This document shows positions 1 to 5,460 of a DNA stretch of 5,460 bases, piece after piece. The first letter of the stretch is position 1, and each line of letters begins with the position of its first letter. A program made the position numbers and the translations under genes. Origin of the DNA: Prevotellaceae bacterium (GTDB lineage Bacteria; Bacteroidota; Bacteroidia; Bacteroidales; Bacteroidaceae). The stretch is taken from NCBI GenBank assembly GCA_003150315.1, contig QAML01000033.1, positions 1 to 5,460 of the forward strand. The letters are read 5' to 3'. Below the pieces are notes generated by a model. It saw nothing but the letters and a program-made list of their open reading frames with translations. It was not told the DNA's origin and did not search any database.

Positions 1-85
1 TATTGAAACCCTCTATGTATGCTTATAAGTAGAGATTAGCTTTTTTAAGCGAAACTAACTACTGGTTATCAATCAATTATCAAAC

Positions 86-109
86 AAAAAAAGTTTGCCG
101 CTAACGACA
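86..109 (-). terminator. possible intrinsic terminator after the precursor peptide gene
   Basis: On the minus strand, a 5-bp stem (TGTCG / CGGCA, one G-U pair, TTAG loop; plus-strand 96-109) is followed three bases later by a run of seven T (plus-strand A run at 86-92). It begins about 16 bases after the precursor stop codon, where an operon terminator would be expected. The stem is short, so this is tentative. An alternative small hairpin (CAAAC/GTTTG around the T run) uses the same bases. Confidence 0.35.
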
Positions 110-124
110 CATCCCTTTTTACTC

Positions 125-349
125 TTAACACAAGATAGAATCAATCCTTACTGCCGGGTAAACCTCGGTTAGATTGGATTTGTCGTTTTTGAAAGAATCG
201 TTGCTGGTTGATTCTACATCTTTCTTGTTGCTATCGCTTTCGGCCCAGTTTGTTGTAAAATCTCCAACAAGCCCTCCCTGAATCGAACTTAAATCCTTCT
301 GATTTAAGATCTCCAGCTCATTAGCTGTTGTTAAAATGTTTTTTTTCAT
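125..349 (-). CDS. GG-leader natural product precursor peptide (bacteriocin/RiPP-like), 74 aa
   Basis: This is a small precursor peptide. The 26-residue leader (start MKKNILTTANELEILNQ, then LSSIQGG at 20-26) has the charged, amphipathic N-terminus and L-x2-I-x-G-G ending that C39-peptidase exporters cut after the second Gly. It resembles the Bacteroidales GG natural-product precursors that accompany radical SAM/SPASM maturases. The predicted 48-residue core starts LVGDFTTNWAES. It has a very hydrophilic middle (about residues 37-59, mostly D, S, N, K, E) and a more hydrophobic C-terminus, VYPAVRIDSILC, whose final residue is the only Cys in the peptide. With one Cys, an intramolecular disulfide is impossible. 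The ATG at 347-349 is clear and lies 38 bases after the stop of the esterase-like gene, so the two are probably co-transcribed. No strong Shine-Dalgarno is visible. The role (signal, toxin, modified peptide) is unknown. The leader assignment is strong; the product is inference. Confidence 0.85.
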   Translation of the reverse strand: MKKNILTTANELEILNQKDLSSIQGGLVGDFTTNWAESDSNKKDVESTSNDSFKNDKSNLTEVYPAVRIDSILC

Positions 350-387
350 AAAATTAAAGTTTTAATCCACCGTTAGTAATATAGAAT

Positions 388-1653
388 CTAAAAGTGATGG
401 ATGCCTTTTAGCTCGTTATTAAGGCCGGTTATTGGTTTATTTGCCTGTGAATCAGAAATCAGGATGGCATAATTGATAAAATCGGTCGTCGCTTTGTTGT
501 TTAGGAAATGTCTGTTCCCTTTTTGCAGAAAGCTGCACACTCTGATCAAGTCCGAACAGTCCCGATACGGAGAGTCTTTGCCGTCAATTTGAAAGAGTGT
601 CAGATCCGATATTTTATTTCTCTTCAGGAATCTGATACCTTTGAAATACTCCCTCCAGCAATCACCGATTCCCCAACCTCCTTTTTCGAGGATTCGGGAG
701 GGGCGCTTGGCGGATTGCCCCCACAGAACCTTGCTTTTCGTGAGATAGCCCATCATCGTAACCACCTGATCGGGGCGATAGACATTACGCTCGAGAAGCC
801 GGGCGAAAAAGGAGGGGGATTCGGAGTCGCGCGATTTGAGTATATGGTAGAACCCCATTCGGACGAACTGCACGCCCGCGTCGAATCCATAATGGCGTGA
901 CAGCGCGACGTAATTATCGAAAATGGTAGATTCCCGTTCTTCCCGGCAAACGGTTCGGTTTATGTTGTCCATCAAATGTTCGAGATCGAAACGAGCTCCG
1001 AACCGGTCGAGCATCTCTGCTCCGTGGGCTTTGTAATCGTTCAGACACCCTTTAAGCGCATTCAGCTGCTCTTCACGCGGTACGGATATTCCGTCGAGCA
1101 ACTTTTCGTATACCGATCGCATCCGGGTGAATCCATTATATGAATCGCAAAGGTCTCCCATTCGCTCCGAAAGGTACCTCATGGCGAATTCGTATGAATA
1201 GAGGGCATCGGTTCCTATAACGGTGATCCGGTAATTATTCTCGCATAGTGTTTTACGTAACGATCGCCACTTGTCATAACATTCCATGCTTTTCTCCTGC
1301 GGCACCCGTTCGCCGTATTGGAGAACCAGACTCTTCAGCAGATCGTCATCCCCCGAGAGCAGATATTCGTTGAAATAATAGGCCAAACAAAAATCCACTT
1401 CGGGCAGGTAGTAACCGAGCCGCTTTGCTTCGATCAACCGTTCGAGGAGAATAAGTTCGGCAGTCTCGGTTTTCGCCGAACCGTGATATGCCCCGAACCC
1501 GATGATCTTAACCTCCGAATCGGGTAACGGAATCGTACATTGACGCATATCAAACCGGTTTGATGTTAGATACTCGTTTTTGCCGGATTGAGAATATGCT
1601 CTATTGTAAAGGAGGAATAACAAGATTATGGATAGATATTTCATCGTGTGCAT
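388..1653 (-). CDS. secreted erythromycin-esterase-like (Ere superfamily) protein
   Basis: A protein of about 421 aa. The open frame runs back to a TTG at 1722, but the ATGs at 1653 and 1644 are better starts, because MKYLSIILLFLLYNRAYSQ is a classic signal peptide and the extra 23 residues would spoil it. I take 1653 and cannot exclude 1644. The protein should be periplasmic or secreted. Motifs match the erythromycin esterase-like family in order (numbered from 1653): GFGAYHGS with His57 (family GExxHG), LPEVDF with Glu85, an NEYLLSGDD segment, a VIGTD strand near 147-149, ERESTIFDNY near 239-248 (family R-D/E-x2-M-x2-N) and MGFYHI with His270 (family HNxHI). By this alignment from memory, the Glu of GExxH and the first His of HNxH are both replaced by Gly, so macrolide hydrolysis is unlikely. 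The precursor gene follows 38 bases later, which suggests a role tied to that peptide, such as hydrolysis or immunity. That role is inference. The middle of the gene is visibly richer in GC than its flanks. Confidence 0.7.
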   Translation of the reverse strand: MHTMKYLSIILLFLLYNRAYSQSGKNEYLTSNRFDMRQCTIPLPDSEVKIIGFGAYHGSAKTETAELILLERLIEAKRLGYYLPEVDFCLAYYFNEYLLSGDDDLLKSLVLQYGERVPQEKSMECYDKWRSLRKTLCENNYRITVIGTDALYSYEFAMRYLSERMGDLCDSYNGFTRMRSVYEKLLDGISVPREEQLNALKGCLNDYKAHGAEMLDRFGARFDLEHLMDNINRTVCREERESTIFDNYVALSRHYGFDAGVQFVRMGFYHILKSRDSESPSFFARLLERNVYRPDQVVTMMGYLTKSKVLWGQSAKRPSRILEKGGWGIGDCWREYFKGIRFLKRNKISDLTLFQIDGKDSPYRDCSDLIRVCSFLQKGNRHFLNNKATTDFINYAILISDSQANKPITGLNNELKGIHHF

Positions 1654-2071
1654 AAAAGTCAATTTTTTCAACCAATAAATTCGGCCGTTATAACCATGTT
1701 TGTGATTGCTTTTTCTGATCAATAAGCAATGCTAAACGATGGGGGTACGTGAATATTATGGCTCATCATTAACATATAAATAGTATCTAAGGACAAATAT
1801 ACAAAAATAATTTTAGATATATTTTATTTGACTATAATAATTACGTATTTTGCGATTTATACAATGCAATCACTTGACATATATATATTTATTGCTTTAA
1901 TGAATTTATTGGCAAAACTAAATATGTTTTGAATTAAAATCAAATTATTATATTGATATACAAAAAATCATATACAACAAAAATGATGTAGAGGTGAATC
2001 AAAACACCTTTTCCAAGAAAGTGCATTTGTCTACCTATTCTCAAGATAAAGGGCCCAGAATAACTCTTCCC
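1654..2071. other. AT-rich gene-free stretch upstream of the esterase-like gene
   Basis: There is no supportable gene on either strand here. The minus-strand promoter at 1913-1944 would leave a 5' leader of about 250 bases before the esterase-like start. A second -7-like box (TATATTTG, plus-strand 1794-1801) has no matching -33 box. A hairpin at 1992-2009 (AGGTG/CACCT, 8-base loop) lies upstream of the promoter. It could end transcription coming from the broken upstream operon, but the T tract after it is weak and about a dozen bases away. Confidence 0.5.
1913..1944 (-). promoter_or_regulatory. Bacteroidota-type promoter for the esterase-like/precursor unit
   Basis: On the minus strand there is a -33 TTTG (plus-strand 1941-1944), exactly 20 bases, then TAGTTTTG (plus-strand 1913-1920). 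This matches the Bacteroidota primary sigma-factor consensus TTTG-(19-21)-TAnnTTTG. Transcription would begin near 1906-1908. It points at the esterase-like gene with no gene in between, so the last two genes could be transcribed independently of the damaged upstream part. AT-rich DNA gives chance matches, but both boxes and the spacing fit. Confidence 0.5.
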
Positions 2072-2143
2072 CTAAACAGTGTTGGTTTGATAGCTGAAGT
2101 TATAACCAACCCGAAGGCTCAGATCGTCTATCTTCTCATGCGT
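2072..2143 (-). pseudogene. possible C-terminal remnant of a second outer-membrane beta-barrel protein
   Basis: In the minus-strand frame ending at TAG 2072-2074 there are 23 open codons that include EKIDDLSLRVGYNFSYQ. The alternating aromatic/polar pattern is what the last strand of an outer-membrane barrel looks like. It resembles the final strand of the neighbouring barrel protein (DRQFRVGISYKFNS), sharing the RVG core and the spaced aromatics. It has no start codon of its own and is preceded in frame by a stop at 2144-2146. It sits directly against the C39 stub, in a different frame. I read it as the 3' end of a lost gene fused to the stub by deletion. It is short enough that chance remains possible. 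Confidence 0.3.
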
Positions 2144-2154
2144 TTAGAAATCTC

Positions 2155-2244
2155 TTAGTGCCGGCCGTATAACTGCGCGACGATCCGCAGAGACGTCGGG
2201 CCGCAATCCATGGCATCGAGTTGGGTGTAAGTGGGAAATTTCAT
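2155..2244 (-). pseudogene. 29-codon stub of a C39-peptidase ABC exporter (bacteriocin/RiPP processing transporter)
   Basis: Starting at the ATG at 2242-2244, 17 bases after the stop of the barrel gene, the frame reads MKFPTYTQLDAMDCGPTSLR and ends ...QLYGRH before TAA. This is the N-terminus of the C39 peptidase domain of peptidase-containing ABC transporters. QLDxxDCGPTSL carries the oxyanion-hole Gln (residue 8) and the catalytic Cys (residue 14). A full transporter of this family is about 700 aa (C39 domain with downstream His and Asp, membrane domain, ATPase). Here everything after residue 29 is missing, and no frame downstream continues the family sequence, so this is a deletion and not a single frameshift. 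The intact enzyme would remove the GG leader and export the core peptide, which matches the precursor at 125-349. The family call is strong despite the length. Confidence 0.8.
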
Positions 2245-2261
2245 AATCTTTAATCGCATAC

Positions 2262-4580
2262 TTATTGTAATCGATTCAGAATATTGGCATTCGAATCATT
2301 TCGTCGATAATCACTCTTGAGACTGTTGAACTTGTAGGATATTCCTACCCTGAACTGCCTGTCGAACATACGGTTCCAGTTTTCCGTCGATATATTTTTA
2401 TACATCTCTTTCGTTCGTTGATCAGTGTAAAATATATTGTAGCAGGAAATAACTATATTCAGTCGTCGCTGAAAAAAAGCCAGAGCCAGATTGATATCCA
2501 TGTTATAAGATTCGCTGTTGTGCGTATACAAAGCGTCATAGGAGGTTTGGTAGTTGAAGGCAACGTTGAATTCTGCACATTTTGCAATTTTCGCCGTCTG
2601 TTGAATGCGCATACCAAACATGGGTTTATGAAGACTCAGATAACCATCCCCAAAGGGAGTTTTCGACCAATTTTGATCGTAAGTCGCATCGAGAAAAAGT
2701 GTGTAGAACCCGAACCTCCTATACCATGAGATATTGGCTATCAGATTCTTTTTTTCAGGGAAATTATGATAGGTTAAAATCGTTTGTTGTTTTTCGATAT
2801 TGTAAATATCATCCATCATGATGATCGGATTCTTCGCAAAGTCGTATTCCAATGCCACAGAAAAATGATAAGGCAGCTCGAGGCGCAATGCAATTTCATT
2901 CTCGATATAAGATTTTAAATCGGGATTGCCTCGCATATATTCGTATTTATTGACATAGTGGAGAATAGGATCTCTTTCGCTGATGGTTGGATGGATCGTG
3001 CTCCGGCGGAAATAAAAATTCAAATTTATTGCGTCGTTCGGTTCGTAGCTCAGACTGACCGATGGTAACCAGGAGAACGGATCGGCATTTACATCTTTGT
3101 TTTCCGCCCGATATTTATATAGATATTCCCCGCGAAGTCCCAGACGATAACGGAACTTCCCGATCTGCTGACCGTAATTGACATACCACGCAGCCTGCGT
3201 CTCTTCCGTGTTGCTTATAAGGGGAGCGCTTCCCTTGTAAATCGTCTTTCCATGATTCCATATTTCGGCCAATTCCAATCCCATGTCAGCCGTTATGTCG
3301 CGCCCGAACGTGTGCTCGTAATTCGCCGTGAAAGAAACTGTTTCGCTGACAAATCGATCCGTGTAATCGGTCGTTATGAGTTCGGGGGTACTCTGGGACG
3401 AAGTGATCCATTCGGAGATGATGTTATGGCCTTTTTCGCCGACCGACGAATATCCGCAGTTCAGATCCAACCGATTCCGACCTTCTGTCTCATAAAAATA
3501 GCGGAGTATCAGGTTATGTGTATCGTTGTCTGTGCGGGAACTGCCGGTTGATTCGCTCCTTTCGTAACCGACTATATCGAATATTTCAGGATGCGAACCA
3601 TCTGAACTTTTTCGTTTGTAATGGTACTGCAGGTCTATGAAGCTTTTATCATTGATTTGAAATTTAGGGCTCAACGTAAGCGTATGGGTGTGAGAGGTGA
3701 AAAGCGGTTTTTGAGAATAGATTCGCTCATAGCTCTGCTTCTCGGAGTGCAGGGTGGTCGCGTAAACCGTTTCGTAATACGTTCGTCCGTAATCATACAT
3801 ATAACTTGCATAATTCGTCCATTTTCCGAATCGACTGTCTATGGCAACGGCACTTCCGTTTCGTGGTTCATGTCCCATCCTGAAATCATTGGCTACACGA
3901 ACATTGACCCGATCGCGCAGAACCTTCCGCGTAATGATGTCAACGACGCTTTTCACCTCTTTGGAATAACGGGCGGAAGGCATCCGATCAATAGATATTC
4001 GCGCGACATCTTTGGGTGCGAGTTGCTCCAATTCGCCGGGACGAGGTTTTTGTCCATTGATGGTAAATTCCGGCGTTCCGCGACCAATCACAGTGACCTT
4101 ATCGCCATCTACAGCAAGACCTGGAATATGCATCAGCAACATATTCAAATCGAAAACTTGTTCTCCGATTGATCGAGGAATCTCGAATTCGTTTTTTCCT
4201 GCCACGAATTTATATTTTATAGGGGCCTCTGCTGTAATTGTAATCTCTTCAATTTGAGTACTCGAATGAACCAGTTTCAATCGTCCTATATCGCAGTGCG
4301 TTGCATTTTCAGGTAGATTTTTGTATATGTTTTCGTATCCGAGAGCCTCGATGTAAAGCAGCAGTTTGTTATTGTTCGGATTAGTATATTGAATATGGAA
4401 AGGTTCATCTTGCGTGTACTCCCAAGCAATCGACACGGAGTCCGCCGCGTTCATGATCACGACCGCAGCTCCACTGATACGCCGACCCAACTGATCGGTT
4501 ACCTCTCCGCTGACTATACACTGGGAGAACGCATGGGCGGATATAAAAGAGCAAATAATCGCAAAACACAGTTTCCTCAT
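2262..4580 (-). CDS. outer-membrane beta-barrel protein, TonB-dependent-receptor-like, 772 aa
   Basis: An outer-membrane protein of the Bacteroidota group that combines a small carboxypeptidase-regulatory-like domain, a TonB-receptor-type plug and a large barrel. Residues 1-20 form a signal peptide (MRKLCFAIICSFISAHAFSQ). Residues about 22-105 (VSGEVTDQLGRRISGAAVVI...) are the regulatory-like beta domain. A link EEITITAEAP near 110-120 is followed by a plug-like region to about 215, containing the PGLAVDGDKVTVIGRGTPEFTIN stretch typical of this group. The rest is alternating amphipathic strands, the last being FRVGISYKFN, with a polar tail ending NRLQ. Length and ends look normal and no frameshift is seen. 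Its ATG lies one base after the maturase stop (TGA T ATG), implying translational coupling, and the exporter stub follows after 17 bases. Related proteins often sit beside GG-peptide maturases and exporters. Carrying the product across the outer membrane is a reasonable but unproven role. I see no SusD partner, so nutrient uptake of the SusCD type is unlikely. Confidence 0.85.
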   Translation of the reverse strand: MRKLCFAIICSFISAHAFSQCIVSGEVTDQLGRRISGAAVVIMNAADSVSIAWEYTQDEPFHIQYTNPNNNKLLLYIEALGYENIYKNLPENATHCDIGRLKLVHSSTQIEEITITAEAPIKYKFVAGKNEFEIPRSIGEQVFDLNMLLMHIPGLAVDGDKVTVIGRGTPEFTINGQKPRPGELEQLAPKDVARISIDRMPSARYSKEVKSVVDIITRKVLRDRVNVRVANDFRMGHEPRNGSAVAIDSRFGKWTNYASYMYDYGRTYYETVYATTLHSEKQSYERIYSQKPLFTSHTHTLTLSPKFQINDKSFIDLQYHYKRKSSDGSHPEIFDIVGYERSESTGSSRTDNDTHNLILRYFYETEGRNRLDLNCGYSSVGEKGHNIISEWITSSQSTPELITTDYTDRFVSETVSFTANYEHTFGRDITADMGLELAEIWNHGKTIYKGSAPLISNTEETQAAWYVNYGQQIGKFRYRLGLRGEYLYKYRAENKDVNADPFSWLPSVSLSYEPNDAINLNFYFRRSTIHPTISERDPILHYVNKYEYMRGNPDLKSYIENEIALRLELPYHFSVALEYDFAKNPIIMMDDIYNIEKQQTILTYHNFPEKKNLIANISWYRRFGFYTLFLDATYDQNWSKTPFGDGYLSLHKPMFGMRIQQTAKIAKCAEFNVAFNYQTSYDALYTHNSESYNMDINLALAFFQRRLNIVISCYNIFYTDQRTKEMYKNISTENWNRMFDRQFRVGISYKFNSLKSDYRRNDSNANILNRLQ

Positions 4581-4581
4581 A

Positions 4582-5310
4582 TCACAGATTATTCATCAAC
4601 ATAACTTTTCCAGCCTTTACTAAGGCGCTGTCCGAATCTTGAGCACTATGCATGATTTCATATAGGATTTCCAATATGGAATCGATGTATTTGCTGTCAT
4701 AGGGGCATTGATTATTTTTAGGCGTAACTTTCTTGGCAGCCGGGCATAATCCTCCGCAAAGTGGTAATAAAAAGCATTTCATACATTTCGGATTGCTAAA
4801 TTTATCATCACCGAAATATTCGCTCAACAAACCGAAATTGCTAATGTTATCGGGTTCGAATATAGTCCCTATTTTCTTTTCTTCTTTCCCTATATCCACC
4901 CAGCATTTATACAAAATACCATCTGGTGCAATAACAAAACTATCTATTTTATTTGCGCAACAAACCCCCGAATTATTAACAGGGAATATATTACGAGTAA
5001 TAATCATATGTTTTTCATACAACTCTCTGACATATGCCATCTGTTGTCTGGTTGTCAGGCATAAAGAATTATTGCATTTATAGTCGATAATAAATGCAAA
5101 ATGCATCCCCAAGTTTTTTCGATATTCACCCCATCGACTGTAGATTTCCTTACGGAGGATCGGATAATCGTCTTTATTATGTGCACCTATATTGACTCGG
5201 ATTGCAATATATGTATTGGGTAATGTCTTCAAAGCATAATCAATATTATCCATGATTTTTTGATATGACGGCTTCCCATTTTTTGATATCCGAGACTTAT
5301 CAATGATTCG
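4582..5310 (-). pseudogene. 5'-truncated radical SAM/SPASM peptide maturase
   Basis: The C-terminal part of a radical SAM enzyme that would modify the precursor peptide. From the first ATG (5253) it reads 223 aa. The SPASM auxiliary-cluster pattern is complete: C99-x12-G-x4-C117, then C157-x2-C160-x5-C166-x3-C170, then C183. The frame stays open upstream of the ATG to 5310, and its 19 codons (including DKSRISKNGKPSYQKI) match the conserved HDxxR...GxxSY segment in the middle of such maturases. The true coding sequence therefore extends past 5253. A stop at 5311-5313 and AT-rich DNA follow, with no continuation in the other frames. The CxxxCxxC motif that binds the catalytic [4Fe-4S] cluster, and the first half of the barrel, are absent. 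No ATG, GTG or TTG exists between 5310 and 5253. A product starting at 5253 would not be a working radical SAM enzyme. The gene is coupled to the barrel gene (one-base gap) and is visibly AT-richer than it. Confidence 0.8.
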
Positions 5311-5460
5311 TTAAAAATTTAACAATTATATAAATTTCAATTACTTACGCATACAATAGCCCGTTTTCGGGTCGCTTTACAGCATCTCGCAGACGGCATA
5401 GAACAAAGCCGAAAAAAGTGTTAAAAAAGATGAAAATAACGCTTGAAAAATTTGGATAAG
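5311..5460. other. gene-free right edge abutting the maturase break
   Basis: From the in-frame stop at 5311 to the window end there is no supportable gene. It contains an AT-rich part, a small CCCG-TTTT-CGGG hairpin near 5361-5372 without a T tract, and A-rich DNA to the edge. It does not look like the missing maturase sequence, so the join near 5302-5312 is probably a rearrangement or insertion boundary. Confidence 0.5.
5410..5454 (+). promoter_or_regulatory. possible partial plus-strand promoter cut by the window edge
   Basis: Repeated A tracts (5411-5450) lead into TTTGG at 5451-5455, which could be a Bacteroidota -33 box with an UP-element-like A-rich region before it. Strong tRNA and rRNA promoters in this phylum often look like this. 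The -7 box would lie about 20 bases past the edge, so this cannot be confirmed here. Confidence 0.25.

Noticed and set aside
11..34. Inverted repeat CTCTA...TAGAG with an inner TAT/ATA pairing near the left edge.
   Set aside because: The stem is short, AT-rich and broken, with no poly-T or known site. I could not link it to a recombination site or terminator.
1654..1722. N-terminal extension of the esterase-like protein from a TTG at 1720-1722.
   Set aside because: It would place 23 polar residues ahead of a clear signal peptide and uses a rare start. The ATGs at 1653 or 1644 fit better.
1719..1769. 16-codon minus-strand frame with ATGATG in the leader region.
   Set aside because: It is too short, has no motif, and there is no evidence of translation.
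1975..2071. Minus-strand frame continuing after the TAG at 2072 (GKSYSGPFILRIGRQ..., then hydrophobic).
   Set aside because: It has no family resemblance. The hydrophobic run is what AT-rich DNA yields in this frame, so I treat it as chance.
2081..2110. 7-bp inverted repeat GTTGGTT / AACCAAC with a 16-base loop.
   Set aside because: It falls inside the possible barrel-tail codons and has no T tract. Repeats of this size are expected by chance.
5377..5460. Minus-strand frame open from the window edge to TAA at 5377-5379, ending ...SALFYAVCEML.
   Set aside because: Only 28 codons are visible, with no recognisable motif, and it lies in DNA that looks like a promoter region. It is also in a different context from the maturase and does not resemble its N-terminal half.
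1..5460. CRISPR array, tRNA or rRNA genes, transposase or integrase.
   Set aside because: No regularly spaced repeats, no cloverleaf or rRNA sequence, and no transposase or integrase motifs were seen on either strand.

Overview
The window looks like Bacteroidales (Bacteroidota) chromosomal DNA. The evidence is an outer-membrane beta-barrel protein with a carboxypeptidase-regulatory-like N-terminus, a Bacteroidales-style GG-leader peptide, near absence of Shine-Dalgarno sites, and a promoter of the Bacteroidota type (TTTG, 20 bp, TAnnTTTG). Every recognisable gene is on the minus strand, so the locus reads from right to left.

In transcription order: (1) about 5311-5460 holds no gene. It ends at the right edge in A-rich DNA with a possible -33 box for a plus-strand gene outside the window. 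(2) 4582-5310 is the C-terminal part of a radical SAM/SPASM peptide maturase. Its SPASM cysteines are complete, but the N-terminal cluster-binding half is missing, because the frame stops abruptly at 5310. (3) 2262-4580 is an apparently intact 772-aa outer-membrane beta-barrel/TonB-receptor-like protein, one base after the maturase stop codon. (4) 2155-2244 is a 29-codon stub of a C39-peptidase ABC exporter. It keeps the catalytic Cys motif and ends at a stop codon. (5) 2072-2143 may be the last beta-strand of a second outer-membrane barrel, joined to the stub within about 15 bp. (6) 1654-2071 is AT-rich DNA with a good minus-strand promoter at 1913-1944. (7) 388-1653 is a secreted erythromycin-esterase-like protein. 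(8) 125-349 is a 74-aa precursor peptide with a double-glycine leader and a C-terminal Cys, followed by a possible terminator.

Together these are the parts of a GG-leader ribosomal peptide (RiPP or bacteriocin-like) locus: precursor, radical SAM maturase, C39 leader-cleaving exporter, and an outer-membrane protein. As it stands the locus is broken at two places. The maturase has lost its 5' half, and the exporter has lost all but its first 29 codons, probably through a deletion that fused the stub to the tail of another gene. The esterase-like gene and the precursor look intact and have their own promoter. They may therefore still be expressed, with processing and export supplied elsewhere in the genome or lost. 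All functional statements come from reading motifs; no database search was run.
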